Shown here piece after piece: positions 1 to 13,800 of a DNA stretch of 64,000 nucleotides. A model generated the notes under the pieces. It saw only the letters and a list, made by a program, of their open reading frames with translations, did not search any database and was not told the origin of the DNA. The DNA comes from Isoperla grammatica. Lineage: Eukaryota > Arthropoda > Insecta > Plecoptera > Perlodidae. The stretch's first letter is position 1. Every line of letters begins with the position of its first letter. The position numbers and the translations under genes are program-made. The stretch spans positions 25,319,075 to 25,383,074 of the forward strand of contig OX246746.1 of assembly GCA_945910005.1 (NCBI GenBank), given 5' to 3'.

Positions 1-197
1 TCACGTTGCTCCCGATGAGCTTAGCTCTTACGTAACTAGGGTAGTAACCAGTACTAGGCTGCGCACTTACACATACGTGATAACCCGCGTATCTGGGGAC
101 GAGCAAGTGGTGACCTCAAGCACTGAAGTGAAACCACATGTGACGACGGTGACTCTAACTCAACCTCTTCCTGTACCTGGGATCCAAACTACCACAG
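1..197 (+). CDS. Mucin-like EGF/SEA membrane protein, internal exon (5'-partial)
   Basis: The frame beginning at base 2 is open and ends at a CAG|GTAAGA donor in phase 1 (one base of the next codon). The encoded 65 residues are Thr/Val/Ser-rich and contain an RTYTYVITRV core followed by a VVTSST segment. This is the same repeat type seen five times in the giant exon at 10832, so this is an upstream repeat of the same ectodomain. The acceptor lies left of the window, and so do the signal peptide and promoter. Phase 1 matches the acceptor at 8158. No start codon is assigned because the frame is open to the left edge. Confidence 0.8.
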
Positions 198-1649
198 GTA
201 AGACGGCGATCTTCTCACCTTCTCTGTCTCTATCTCACGTTGTTCCCCTGTTTTATGAGGTACACACTCTGTTGTTAACTGGGAAACACATGTTTAAAAT
301 ATTTTGTTAAACTTCCTTAGTAATGTTTGTATAAACAATTTGCATGTAGGGTCACGGTCACGGTACTATCATAGATTGCCTCCGATCACTTTGTCAAGTG
401 ATTGATGTAGCTTCTCTTAACAAATATCGATAGTCGAAAGTAAAGAATAGTAAACATAATTAAGCTAAACAACGTTTTGTTTTTAAATTAATTTTCTATG
501 TTACAACATTATGAGTCTGTAGTACCTATATATAATATAAAGAGACTTGTGGCCCTTTAGAAACAATGTAAATTGTTTTAATTGTTTAGAACAATTTGAA
601 ATAGCACCACCAAGTCCGATTTTTTTAAACAAAAACTACAATACACAATGCATATATTTGCAATTTAAAGTAAGTGCGATGTTATTCATTTAAAAAGCTT
701 GTGTCTTATGTAGCCTATAGTTTTAAGTTTGGCGTATACCTACAGTAGCTACAGTATTTTTTATGTACACAAATTTAATGGCTAGATTTTTAATGTATGT
801 CATTAAAGTATTTCTACATCTAAGCTCTACAAGAATTAAGTTTATTTTGTGCTATCCTCACTTAGTACTGTTACAATGGTTATAGCATTGAGTTCGGTAG
901 TGTACCAACCAAACACAACGGTTCTAGTATTCATTCTATAAGATCAAATTATTTAATAATATCGGTTGATTGTGAGATCAATTTCGCGAAATTGCTTCGG
1001 GTCGGATTGAGGGCACACAAGGCCACTCGATTACGCCGACCAAACCGGCCCGTGTTCTCAATCTACTCAACATTATAATATTGTGTAGGCCACGATAGTA
1101 GTCCCACAAAACCTCTGTAGCACACGACTAACGTAACACTTAATTATTTGACTTCGCATCCGGTTGAAAGTATTCTATGCTTTCAAGTTGATATCAGTAT
1201 AGACATGTGTGCAACAGTATATCAGAATCAAGCGAGAGTTTCTATTCTTTTATGGCGCTTATTTTATTTTATTTTGTTTTTTGTTTAGATAAATAAATAA
1301 GTATTTATTGTCTACTCACTCAGTTCCAATAATTGAGGAGTTGTAAATAAGTTGATTTTCTGTGGAAATGTGACTGGTGACCCTTCAAAACTAATGTTAA
1401 TAAAAGCATTTGTCTTGATTTTTTAGTACAATTTTTAATAGCACCTCCAAGTCCGATTTTATACACAAAAACTACAATGAACCATCGACCAAACCAAAAT
1501 TCTCAATCCACTCAATTTATTTAAATTTGTACTTTAAATTTATACCATTCGTTAGGTGCTTCGTGACTATGTCGGCTCCAAAGTCACAGTGTAGATGTAC
1601 ACTAGTATAATGTAGATAGATTAAAGTCAAATTCCGAATATGAAAAACC

Positions 1650-1720
1650 TCAACCTGAACCGGGAATCGAATTCTGGTCTTTCTGCATTGTAAGCAGGGA
1701 GTAAGGCATGTAGAGCATGT
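1650..1720 (-). repeat. tRNA-like (SINE-type) fragment
   Basis: Read on the - strand this contains a B-box-like TTCGATTCCCGG preceded by an AGACCAG segment and followed by a GGTTTTT-type run, the layout of a tRNA-derived short element. It lies just beside the GTGTGC microsatellite. The stems do not pair like a working tRNA. Confidence 0.4.
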
Positions 1721-1735
1721 TTATAGGAGCAACTA

Positions 1736-1857
1736 CGCGTGTGCGTGTGCGTGTGCGTGTGCGTGTGCGTGTGCGTGTGCGTGTGCGTGTGCGTGTGCGT
1801 GTGCGTGTGCGTGTGCGTGTGCGTGTGCGTGTGCGTGTGCGTGTGCGTGTGCGTGTT
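1736..1857. repeat. (GTGTGC)n hexanucleotide microsatellite
   Basis: About 20 nearly perfect tandem copies of a GTGTGC hexamer. The open frames across it (Arg-Val, Cys-Val and His-Ala runs) are artefacts of the repeat. Confidence 0.97.
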
Positions 1858-3005
1858 TCTGTCTCTCCTGCCCGTTATTGCAATCCATCACTCTTCTCCC
1901 ACCTCTAGACCTGAACTCAAGCTCGCATTCAATGACTCTCCACCGCATACGCGGTTCGTTTTCACAATACTAGAGTCGGATTTAATTAATTTCCATCTCG
2001 AGTTGAATTCTCTGATATCTAGCACAGGAATGCGGTATAACTCTATGAGTGACTCAGAAAGTGACCTAGCCCCTGTCTGATTAGATAGTGTAGGCCCGAG
2101 CTATTTAGAGAAGGTGGCGTATGAGTGGGCACAAGCCTCACGATCACATATACGCGTCATACTTGTTGACTGGACTTTTACGCGTCACTTTCTACTTTGA
2201 ATATATTATCAGGTGTTTACTAAACAAACAATACCCGCATAGTTTCATAGAAACTTGAAAATATTTATTAGAGATATTGTAACAGGCTTAGAACTATCTC
2301 CGCCCCCCCCCCCACACCCACCTTCTCCTAAGAATTGAGTTTGTCTTACTTTCAAGAATAATTTACAATAAATCCCTTTTTGTCCATTTTAGAAGCAGTT
2401 TTTGTAAGTTTATAGAGAATTAAATTAAAAGTTCGAAAGTATATTGGCATAGTTACAAACAGTTACAACCCATTTAACATAATAATATGTATGCCACCCG
2501 TTCTTCAACTAGTAATTATTATTTCTCTACTGGTCCATGCGCCACATCTGTCTGAAAGAATGTGAAAGAAATGGAGCTAGCTTTAAGTGGGTGTATAGTG
2601 ATAGTAGACCACTATTCTTGATTTGTGAACTTATTAGTAGTAACAAGTCTCTTCTAAAGTAAAACACGGGTTTGAGGGAAGGCAATGTTTGTTTAAAGAA
2701 CTTCCATTTAGTTTATTTTCTTGTTTGCATCGTCAACGTTTTCTGCTCTATTTAACAAACACATAAAATATGTAATATTTGACTTGTACTATAAATAAAA
2801 GCCAAGTTTAAGATTCAGCACGGACAGATCGTTGTGTACAGAAAACTCGGCTCTTTTCCCATAATAGGGTTGACGAAAACATGCCTTATTTTACGTTTAA
2901 AATTAGTTTCTCCTTATAAATTAATAAAATAATTTGTAAAATGAAAACATTCTTCACGGTAATGTTTACCTATCTGCAAGTTAACCCATCGTGCTTGAGA
3001 AGTGG

Positions 3006-3006
3006 C

Positions 3007-3079
<73 letters not shown>
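3006..3079. repeat. (GA)n microsatellite
   Basis: About 74 bp of GA dinucleotide with two GGGA interruptions, inside intron 1. Confidence 0.97.
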
Positions 3080-3081
<2 letters not shown>

Positions 3082-3174
3082 TGATTGAGTCGGTCTAATT
3101 ATTATGGGCGGGATTAAGGCAAGTGCGGTAGAGAGAGATAGATAGGCCTGCATATCCGCGGGTATCCACGGAAA

Positions 3175-3260
3175 ATTTTATACAATTGAGATTCGAACCC
3201 GGAACTTCCATATTGGCGTAATGTAAAATGATTTAGTCTCGATGTGACGCATAGCTGACT
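3175..3260 (-). repeat. tRNA-like (SINE-type) fragment
   Basis: On the - strand a GGGTTCGAATCTC B-box-like core follows an upstream GCGTCACATCGAGA segment, again resembling a degenerate tRNA-derived element. There is no intact cloverleaf. Confidence 0.4.
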
Positions 3261-6132
3261 ATAGCCTTACAACCTATTATTAGCTAACGAAGCTAAAGCT
3301 AACATTTGGTGGAGGTGCCGGGTCTGGGCGACATTTACGTTATTAGCTAAATTTTAGTTTCAGAACTAAATTTTTAGAAACATAACAAAGTATTTATACT
3401 TGAATCCTCGGTGTTCATTACTTTCATTTTATTTCGGTTTCGTTGGTATTACACGTATGGCCATGCAAACAGATGGTTTACCGTTGAAGCCAGTTTTGCA
3501 AGTTTCCTTATCGGGAGTAACATAGAGGCGCGTATGATGCTGTGTATGATAGGATCATACATAGGACGCACTGGGAAGTCCTTCAGCGTCCAGTTATGTT
3601 ATCACAATAACAAATGTTACATTTTACGCCTTATAAAAACGTAAAAAATAAAAACATCAAGAAAACGTTTTAGTACAAATAATCCCATAGTTTTACCAAC
3701 TCACTTTCCAGTAACATACAAATAACTAACTATATACATGTGTTGTATGAACATGTTTACCATCAATAATTCATTGTAGTTGTAACAATGCTATTTCGAA
3801 TCATTCTGTGATGAAACCATGCATTTTCATCCTCCCAAGATTTCGTGCGATTTTCCACAAGAAAGAGTAATCATATTTTTACAGATTTAAACTATTTAAA
3901 CATTTGTAGTAACAGTATTCATAGGTTATAACTATATAAGTGCATTTTTTGTGGCATAAAAATGTTAACTGTTGAAGCGCGAACAAATGCATAGCACGCG
4001 TCTGAACGTATAGACCATTCAATGATCGATCAATCAATCGAACACAGTCACGATATCTCTTAGAGTTTCCCCTTCAACCGCACGATTATTGGATTCCACG
4101 ATCAGACACCGCAAGATTCTTAGTCAATGCAAACAAAGGCCACCAGTTACTGGCGGCTTTAACATTTATATTCCAAGAACCGTTTTTGTATTAGGTTACG
4201 TACGTACCAGGTACGTCAAGTTTTAGATATTCGTTCAGACCTCATATGTATATTCATGCTTCTCAAGACCGTATTTTGAACCGTTAAACCTCTTAATGTA
4301 GGGCCTACTGTGAAAAATTTGGTTTTGAGCGATACGTTCTCACTTCTCAAGTACTGGAACTATCCAAACCGACTTGTTAAATGTGAGTGACCGTTTAAGT
4401 TTAACCTTTATAAAACACAGAATCGAGAGTATTTTAAGAAATGTGCTAAAATTCCAACCAAGTAAGTTTATAAAATATCAGTGATCATTTGTAAGCTGGT
4501 AATCCATATCGCGAAATAACTTGGTAATTATTTCGCAATTCTACTGCCCCGCGGGTTAGTAACTGTTAGTTATGTGGGTGTGGGTTTTCAATAACGGTAT
4601 TGTGTGACTAATACGAACAACACATTTTGAATAATGCGTTGATCCATCACCTCAAACACATTCTTATAAAACGTGTTTTCACTGTTACTTCTAAACATCC
4701 TAACGGCCTTCGTGGTTTTAAATTAATCATCATCTTCAATACCGATTTCGCTTTTAACAACTTGTAGACCTGTTGTGTTTTCTTCGTTCAAGGACGAGTT
4801 TGGTTGTTATTATCGATAGTTTTAGTTTTAAAATGTCAGCTTTCCCATGATAAGTGAGAACACTACGTGACTTTTGAGCTAAAACGCGAGTTTCTCATCT
4901 GAAACGATCTCATCCCAAGGCAATTCCAGTTGAACAGCTTTAAGAATCTTTGTTGCAGGGCAAAATATGAAAAGCAGCAAGGGGTTTTTGTCCGGTATAG
5001 TACATTCATTAGTCCCGGAGGAATATTAGGTATACCTACTTTCTCTTCAGGAATCTATTAGTACATAACATAATCATCAAGAGAAACTAAGAGTTCAGCA
5101 TTTAACGTTGGAAAGTGAAGCTCGTTTTCTTGTTTTCCGTAAATAGACATTTTGAAAACAAACTCTAGCGTAGTTAGTTACTAAAAGAGATGGTTCGTTC
5201 CCATCGCACCGATAACAATATTTTGATTGGTGAAATTGGTGAAGCAATGAAATATTGTTAAGCTCTCGTGTTCGTTTCTCTTTCATTCAAATGATTGAAG
5301 TAAGGTAATAGTGCGAGTCAAGTAATTAGGGGGCGAAGATGATCACGATGTTTACTATAGTCATTCTGTCTGGCCGCATCTCCCGTGGGGTTAACAATAA
5401 CGTGGCGTGATGTGTTGATGGGCTGTTGTTTAGCTGACTACCGCAGGCGTCTCATTACGTGTAGAAACATCGTTTACGCACTTGAGAGAAACGAAATATC
5501 GCCTCTGATTAGCATTGGCACATGCGTCCAATCAGTGCTGGGGCATTTAAAAAAAACTGCTAGAAGAAGAGAAAGGAAAGAAAAAAAATGGTTCATCCAC
5601 CGGTACAAAATACATAATATTGGTACCGACGGATGAAAAAATTCGCCCTACAGAAACTATAACACATAGATTTTGTCCTAACTTCCTAGTGTAAATTCAA
5701 AGGTGAGTTACACCACAAAACAAAATTCAGCTTTCACACTTTGTTTTTGGCTCCAGAAGATGTTAAACACAATTTGACTTTGCAACACCATATCGAGAGT
5801 AATACGCCACAGACAAATATTTTAAAATGTGTTTGAACATTTGGTATGACCTTATTTTAGTTCCACTCACTGTTAGTTTATTTCGATATGGATATTTAAA
5901 AAAGATTAAATTTGCTCCAGGTGGCACTTTAATACGACTTCGGGAAAAATAGTTTCGAAGTAATCGAAAAAAAAGTAAGAAAGCATTTAGCTGTAGGTTT
6001 ATTTCATTAATGTTCAATACGTATTAAGGATGTGCGTACATATTTTATAAGTTCTGGAAGACAGTCCAATGGTATATCGACCTAGGTCGCAGTTAAACAA
6101 CTTTCCGTTTACCATTAAACTATCTGCAATCG

Positions 6133-6570
6133 TTAAGAGCGAAGGATACCTCTACGTCAAAAACCGCAGAAAATTTTCATTTTTTAATTATATCTCAAGA
6201 TTGAAACACAAAATCGAAAATCTGAGACACCATAGCACTGTGGTATGGTTAGCCCTACAGACTGAATAATAAATGTATTTAACGTTATAATCAGTATGAC
6301 TGTGATAACGATTTCCTTAAATTACTAAGGAAATCGTTAACGTTATAATCAGTATGACTGTGATAACGATTTCCTTAAATTACTAAGGAAATCGTTATCA
6401 CAGTCATACTGATTATAACGTTAAATACATTTATTATTCAGTCTGTAGGGCTAACCATACCACAGTGCTATGGTGTCTCAGATTTTCGATTTTGTGTTTC
6501 AATCTTGAGATATAATTAAAAAATGAAAAATGTCTGCGGTTTTTGACGTAGAGGTATCCTTCGCTCTTAA
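6133..6570. repeat. Large palindrome (fold-back element) with a 58-bp duplicated centre
   Basis: The left arm starts with TTAAGAGCGAAGGATACC and the right arm ends with its reverse complement. The arms contain the segment with CCCTACAGACTGA, and the centre is a short hairpin (TTCCTTA, six bases, TAAGGAA) near 6371-6390. The left arm carries an extra tandem copy of a 58-bp unit (starts at 6281 and 6339), which makes the palindrome asymmetric. A related single copy of the arm lies at 22551-22650. It is probably a fold-back or MITE-type transposon. I could not fix a target duplication. Confidence 0.85.
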
Positions 6571-7062
6571 CAGAGAAGATGTTTACGTGCAAAACATGGA
6601 GCATGAAAATTTATGTCGTCTTTACCTTCGGGAAACATTCGAGAAGGTTCGGGCATGCTTGCGATTGATGTTTGAATAGAGTATGAGGGGGAGTGAATGC
6701 TAATCTGTGGTTTACCTCTAGTCAGCGCAAAACGTCTTGGGTGGGGCAGAAGACCTATTGCTCCTCTCCTCCCTAATTATGGTGATTACGGACGGTGAGT
6801 CAAGACATTAATGCGTAGACATACACAGGATATATAATTTATTAATCACAACTTTGGCCTTTCAGTGCACAGCCCGTTAGGTTATTTAAGTATTTTAAGT
6901 GTTCGAATTGTTATTTGCAGGAGTTGTTTATAGCTCTCTTTACACGGTAATAACAAAGACTAGTCAAAACCTTAGTAAGTGTTTTTCACTTCAAATAACA
7001 CATTCCTGGTTAGCGATTATAAAAAGAATTACAATATTTTTAATGAGTACAAAAACAAAGTT

Positions 7063-7150
7063 GGCACGACGGTCTTGTATGTTTGTTCTTGTCTTCAATG
7101 CTGAAGGTCCAGGGTTCGCTTCCCTGTTATGGCTGTTTTTAATACGTTTT
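7063..7150 (+). repeat. tRNA-derived SINE-like fragment
   Basis: A box-like TTGGCACGACGG is followed about 45 bp on by GGTCCAGGGTTCGCTTCC (B-box-like), and then T-rich sequence. The spacing resembles the fragments at 25251 and 56396, which share AGGTCCAGGG or AGTCCAGGG before the B box. Confidence 0.45.
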
Positions 7151-7276
7151 TTATTTATATATCTTATATATCTTTTTTATTTATCATATCTTACTGTATG
7201 ATACTGGTGTAAGCCATATATAACCGGTACGTTGAGCCGTCATAGCAACGAAACACATAATAAATCGTATTATGGT

Positions 7277-7295
7277 CCCCCCCCCCCCCCCCCCC
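7277..7295. repeat. Poly-C tract
   Basis: Nineteen consecutive C. Similar C runs occur near 2306, 25867, 52441 and 52970. Confidence 0.95.
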
Positions 7296-8157
7296 TGAAA
7301 ACCATTTCTTGTATCTGAGTACACAATTATATTTAGAAATTCCTGCTGTAGGATGAACGCCAGCTTAACCTAGTGTGCCCCCATTACAAATATGATAATT
7401 ATAAGAATACCTTACTTGAATATAGTATACACACATCTTTTCCAGTTAATAAGCAGTCCTATTGTAATCGTACTGTAATCAGAGTTAGCCATGAGAATAT
7501 AACTGGACTAACCACAGTGCTGCTAAGTTCACATACATATAAGTTCCTGTACCTAAATAAATAGCTAATCGGGTCCCAACTATCTGAGGTTCAAATAAGG
7601 TATCACTACTCAAACAATTATTTAGATACGTTGCATATATAATGTCTATCAGTTTAGTTATTATATAATGCACCATTCTTTATTAGGCTGGCCTACTTTT
7701 CTGGTACAGCCACATTCATAAGTGAATATTACATTTCTATGTAGATTCTCTTCCGGTATCACAACAGTCAGACATCATTGTAGTCTGATGAATGATATTG
7801 TGGCCTATGTTACTATTGTACGATCGATGTATGATGTTCATACTCGAAATTATGTATATTATTTATGTAAAAATGTCTTATTTCCTGGGATTGAGGCCAA
7901 TTTGGTTGGGTTATGAAGCGACATCCACTGAGCTTGGACTGTCCGCAATCACACTGTACCATGGTGTCAAGTAATGTTACCTTCTTGTGTCTGTCGTTTG
8001 TGTTTTGGACTTCTCGAAGCGTTTTGCTTTCTGTACCGGTATCCCCTGTTTCATGTGATGCGTCTTTGGTATTTCACACTTTATACATTAACGCTATCCA
8101 CTGTTGTCGACATACAAGTGTGTTGTTTGTAACCGTGCAATGATGCTCTTCTGTTAG

Positions 8158-8381
8158 CGAGGGATGACCGCGTGCTGAACATTGCGGAGGCGAGGTTCAA
8201 CCTAGCTACGAAGGTGATGTCGAATGGAGTGGAGGTGATTGTGGCTGGAGATAAGAGTACTCTACCAGGAGAGCCCGAGATTCTACGCGTGCTGACGGCG
8301 AGTCCTTCGCGCCCGGTTACCCTGGCTCCGAGCACCCTCACTGACCACATGATGATGTTCCTGCCTCAAGGAGCTTCACAG
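8158..8381 (+). CDS. Mucin-like EGF/SEA membrane protein, internal exon
   Basis: The exon lies between an acceptor (TTCTGTTAG) and a CAG|GTATGG donor. It enters in phase 1, matching the exon ending at 197, and leaves in phase 0, matching the next exon. It encodes about 75 residues, including RDDRVLNIAEARFNLATKV and a segment rich in Thr, Ser and Pro that ends FLPQGASQ. The piece VMSNGVEVIV resembles the later TATLQDGHKLKV segment in the giant exon, so it looks like a small recurring module after a Tyr/Thr repeat block. No named domain is recognised. The assignment rests on phase continuity and on composition unlike the flanking introns. Confidence 0.75.
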
Positions 8382-10831
8382 GTATGGTGCATCATCTTCT
8401 TCACGGAGAGAGTACACGTATTTACCCTTTCAATCCTGAATTAATTTCGTAGGTTATATTAAATGTTCAAGTTCATAATTTCAAAAAGCCATTCTTTTAT
8501 ATAGACAAATATTTTCCAAAATTAAAAAAATCTAATTTTTAACAAATTTTGAAAAAATTTTGGTTTTGTGTATTTTCAAAATTCTAGGGAAAATTGTTTT
8601 TTTCACGAACAAGTTATAGATTATACTTTCTGAAACATAATCATATTTGCATGTAATTTTTAAGTTCAACCTCGAGAGTTTAATAGTAAATAGTAACTAA
8701 TAAAAAAATAATCGTAATTCATCAAGTTTCCGAGACATTTAAAAATATCCGTCGTTTGTATACTATTTACAGATCTCCATTTTGAATTACTTCCAAAAGG
8801 CATACCAGTCGTGAGACAGATCCGTGAAAAAATACCCAGAAGGGAAAACTTTGAATCAAAGTTTTTAAATAAGTGAGAAGTCAGTGAAGTGAAATATATT
8901 TGAAAGCTGGGACAAAATTCAAATTCCACTGTTGCCATATGTCTACGCTACTAATGGAAGGGTTAACAACTCTTTGTCAATAATTTTTTATCCGATACAT
9001 GGTTATACTGATGGTTATTTCTCGTTTAGCCAAAAAATAATTGGAGTGCATGAAAGTTGTTAGAGTAAATACATGTTTTGTTGCGCTGCTGTTTGACAAC
9101 AGCTAAATAATTAGGGATTCACATGATAATCGATACTCAATCATTTTTCATTGATAATCGAAATATTTATAAACAGCTGAACTGGCCGAAAAGTAGAATA
9201 AGTATGTTGTGGGAAAACTTCTTTGTTTCCTTGTGTATCGAGTCTCTGTTTGATTATTCAACGGGTTTACTTCACTGTCAATATAATCCGTAAGTTAGTA
9301 TTGATTCGATATTAACTTTTCTTTCCGATATTTTGATTTTCAGTATACAGCTATATAAATTATTTAACAAATGAAATAAATCAAATTCAAAAAGAGATTG
9401 TGTAATGAGGCCATGTTTTGCAAAAGTAGCAATGATGGAATGAATGAATGACTGCCAAGTAGGACTGTACTTATGTTTTATGCAAGGCAGGCAGCATTCT
9501 CCAACAAAGTAACTGATCAATGACATTACCCAGAATGCTTAGAGTTTACACATAACCTTCTCGTAGAAGATAAACAACGGCTAAGTGAAGTGTGTTACTA
9601 TCCGCAAGCGCATATTGGCAAATGTTTGGGCTATAAAACTATCACTAAAAGTGTTAAAGAGAATGTCAGGGGACAATCTAGGCAGGCAAAACTCTCAACC
9701 ACAACACAATAGTGTGATACTGCAATATCACGTAACGCGTCCGTTGCAAGCGACTCGATTGACAGTGAAGCGAATCAAATGCTGCAATGGCAACAGCTGA
9801 CTAGATGGACACTGAGAAGTTATGTAGTAAGAGGTAAATCAGCTGCCGAGGCGGGTGGAGCGTATTATAGAAGGTCTCCACTGGAGATCGTTATTGAATA
9901 ATATAATTGTTTCCTGTTTCTTAATTGGACCAATATCAATACATAATATACTTTCACAACATTGATACGCACATCTTGCAAAACAAAATCAATACACGTT
10001 TGGTTCATTTTCAAAACAAGAGGCCATTAAAATAGTGTATTGTTATTATTTGGAAGGGCGCTTCTTACGTAGTTCTCGGTATTGAGTTGGTTATGGTTGG
10101 CTACACCTTCTGGGCTGAATGTCACATGGCAAATGTACACTAATTTAGATTGGGAAAGGTGATTTATTTATAAATTATTGGTAACGTGATTGATAGTAAA
10201 AAAATAATCCAGTCTTGCACTATTTTGTCTTTCATCATCAGCAAGGTTATTTTATACATCATAGCAGTTGAACGGCTCTCAAAGTTGGCGATAAAATTGG
10301 AAAATAGACTTCTTCGTTAGTTCTCCTAATTTGTTTGAAATGCTCGCAATATGACAGATAAAACATTCTCCCCAGCTCCAAAATTCAGGCAATGAAAGAA
10401 ACCCAAGTCTTCTCAATAAGCACAAATTTCTGAAAGTATGAAATATTGTATTTTATACAGTTACTGAATAGTTTTTGGACTGCTGTATTTCATCACCCTT
10501 CCATTTTGGTTGCCTTACCTAACAATCTTACAGCCTTTCTCTATGTTTAAAGATCAACTACTGATTTTGTATTGAATACAAAAAATTACTTTTAATTTAA
10601 TTTAAATTTTATTTTCTACTTCTTCCTTCTTTTTTGTATTCTTCCTAGAAGAATATGCGGATACATTTTTAAGTTATTAATTTATATATGTGTATATGGG
10701 TACAGAAAAGTTGTGTATGTCTTAAAAAAAATTGTAAAAATTAAGTAAATAAATTGTTGTAAAATTGTGTATCTTCCCTGTAGTCTGGTTGGTTGTCATG
10801 TTACTAATAATGGTTTATTGTTTCTTCCTAG
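8382..10831 (+). other. Intron 2 of the mucin-like gene
   Basis: About 2.45 kb of AT-rich sequence between the GTATGG donor and the TTCTTCCTAG acceptor. I see no gene or clear repeat. A TAGGGATTCACATGATAATCG stretch near 9113 resembles one end of a hAT-type short element, but I found no partner end. Confidence 0.7.
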
Positions 10832-13800
10832 GCTGATTTGTCTTCTTCACTTCACGGGAATGAATTTGTTACGAAGACGTATTTCACAACATATACGTAT
10901 TTGCAAACATCGATTGAAGATGGAACAACTGATGTTTCAAAGCAAGAGCACGTTGTTTCAAATGTAGCTACAGAAGAACGATTAACATCGACGCCAGCTC
11001 TCACCAAATTCTTCACTTTGGCATCCAGTCCCAGTTTAGGTACGGCAACATTTTACACAACGTACACTTACTTCAACACCATGGTGGACGGTGAAATTCC
11101 GCTCGTGGTAACGTCAACTCGTACGGTTTCTAATACCATCACAGCACCACCAGCTGAGTTGACTCAAGCTTCTCAAGAGGAAACTAATGTTTATCTGAGC
11201 ACACTAGATTTCACAAAAACCGTTACAGAGGGAGATCAACCACAGGTTTTGAGCACCCAAAATGTTCTCACTCAAAAGGTGATCACACAAGTGGCCTCTC
11301 AGACTCACGTGCCTGATCAACCTCAAGTCAAAGGATCTACTACCGATGTTGTAAAGACCTACTTCGTAACGTACACATATTTGAACACCTATCTAGAAAG
11401 TGGGAGCACTGTGGTGAGTTCAGACGTTTCCATTTCTACAGATATTGTCACTGAGAAGTTTTATATAAACCCTAAACGGACTTCAAGCGTTGTTCCTACA
11501 ATATCAAAGGAAAATTCTCCGGTATTTGAGGTGGACAAAACCATGCCACTGTATCTCTTTGCTACAAAGACATACTTAACCACATTCACGTACTTTACAA
11601 CGCTTTTGCAAGAAGGTGGAGATCACAAAACGTCAACTTTGGTTAGTTCGCATACATCGGTAGTGCAGAACATTGTCACTGAATCCATATCTCCAGACCT
11701 GTTTGGTTCAGAAGCTTTATCGTCTCTACGTAACTCGTTGCAAGCAGGCACAGTAGTGGCGACTGCAACGCTACAGGATGGTCACAAGCTGAAGGTGACA
11801 GCAATGGAAGAAATTCTTCCTACCAAGACTGCGATGCCTAGCGTCACATCTACCACAGCCCCAGAACTTTCTCCCTCAGAAAATAATGACGCCAGTCTTA
11901 GTGCTAGCAATATTGTTACAGGTTCAACAATTATTTTCTTTGATGAAAATGATCAAATCGATTCACAATCACCATTGAACCAAGCAACCCCAGCTTTAGA
12001 CATTTCCACTGCACAAACGTTGGCAGTGCAAACCACTTTACTGAACGCAGAAGGTCTGAATCAAGGCGCTATAGATCCTCTTCCCTTGACCAGTCAAAAC
12101 GTACAACTAGACGTCGTTACTCAAACTACAGCTGGACCTTTGGAGAGCTTCCAGTCGCCTGCACTTGTCGACGACACAGAGACACCACAAGCAGCACCCC
12201 ATGCACCTGCAAGCAACGCACAGTCGTCAAATAACGTCACTATTCATTCCGGTTCTCACCCTGCAAATAAGAGACCAAATGGAGGATCATTTGGACCAGG
12301 CGGAAGCGAAATCCAAGTCAGTGATTTGTTAAGTTTGGGATCCCTAGGAATCAATGGTTTAAATGCTCTAGGACCTGTTATCAATGCAATGGCTGGTTTG
12401 ATACAAAGCAACATCCATGACAATACGCGAAGAAATGACACGATTACAGGCATTAGACCAGGATTATCGTACTTGGATGAGAAGGGTAACCCAAGACCGG
12501 TGTTTGTGTCCCAGGATGATCGCACTACTGCAAGATCCCCCATCTATATTCCGGTCGGTGGTCTAGCTGAGGACGTTGAGACGGCAGAAAGTGTAAACCA
12601 CGAATCTTGGGGTGACTCCCAAGCTAGACATCCAAATTTGGGTAGCTCTGGGGTGCTCGTTCGTCAACCTTTAGAAAGTCCACTCTTGTCTGATGGAATT
12701 GCGATCAGTCCTGGCCAGGTAATCACAGCAAACAGTGATGTAATTGTAGGAAAACCTGGCCTTCTCGGGCCCAGACCTCCCAAGATTCATTCCGAAAAGG
12801 AGATACCAGTAGGAATGAGGCCACCACCACTTCCGAGGCCGCCAAAACGTCCGTCCACAGAACTATACCTTGGACCTCCACCCATTCCCGATCAAGTGGG
12901 ACATCAGTCTGTCAAAGACCACGTGGGTGGACCTCCGCCGCAACGAATCAGGGACCACCTTTCAAGTCACGCGCCCCTCAGAAATCATAATGGCCATAAT
13001 GGAGGACAAGGAGGAAAAATTAGAGACTACATTGGAGGACGACCTCCCGTCAGAAACCACCAGTCAAACTCGCCTAATAAGAACTATTTCTTGGGAAGGA
13101 TTCCATCATCTAATGACCACCGGGTAGACGCAGACCTTCATCCTCCACCTCTTCCAATTGGTTCTTTCCATACGCCTCAGCAGCAGGTAGGAGCTGATAT
13201 CATTGTTCACCCACCAATATTGAACGAAAATCACTTCATATCCTCTAATCCAAATTCCCAAGAAATTGGGCAGTTCCCAGTTTCATCTGGTGTGCAAGCT
13301 GTATTCGGCCAGCAACAGCCAAACGATATCATTCACGGAAAGATGCCTACTGGATCTCATGTCCTAGACTCTTCAGCTGGGGAGCCTCTATTGGTCAACA
13401 TCCAACCTTCTCAGGTAGCCAATGTTGTCATCAAAGATGGGAGCTCAACGGCATATCCATTTGAAGGTGGGGACTATGTCGATCGCTCTCCCTTCCCAGT
13501 ACCAGAGAATGGACCCAGTTTCGTTGGTTTGGATAGCTTGAATGGAGGGCATGCTCATCATCACGGCTACTCTGGTGCCAGTGGCTCAAGCCATCAAACG
13601 AGAATGGACCCACCGCCTCTGAACGAAGCCGAGAGTTTGAACATCAATATAGCACCGCAGGGTATCAACGTTGACATAATACCTGGCCAAGGAATCAATG
13701 TGGATGTGTCTCCTGGTCACGGGTTGAACGTAGAAGTATCTGGACATGTTCACGGCAATGAACACATCTCGCCAAGTGGCATCGTCCTTGATGCTCCATT

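Larger units (their letters stand above)
198..8157 (+). other. Intron 1 of the mucin-like gene (7.96 kb)
   Basis: It runs from the GTAAGA donor at 198 to the TTCTGTTAG acceptor at 8149-8157. It holds simple repeats (1736-1857, 3006-3079, poly-C at 7277-7295), a large palindrome (6133-6570) and tRNA-like fragments (about 1650, 3180 and 7065). The rest is AT-rich sequence in which I see no gene. The short open frames there have no recognisable domains and no splice context. Confidence 0.75.

Noticed and set aside
1717..2080. Arg-Val, Cys-Val and His-Ala open frames
   Set aside because: Pure translation of the GTGTGC microsatellite.
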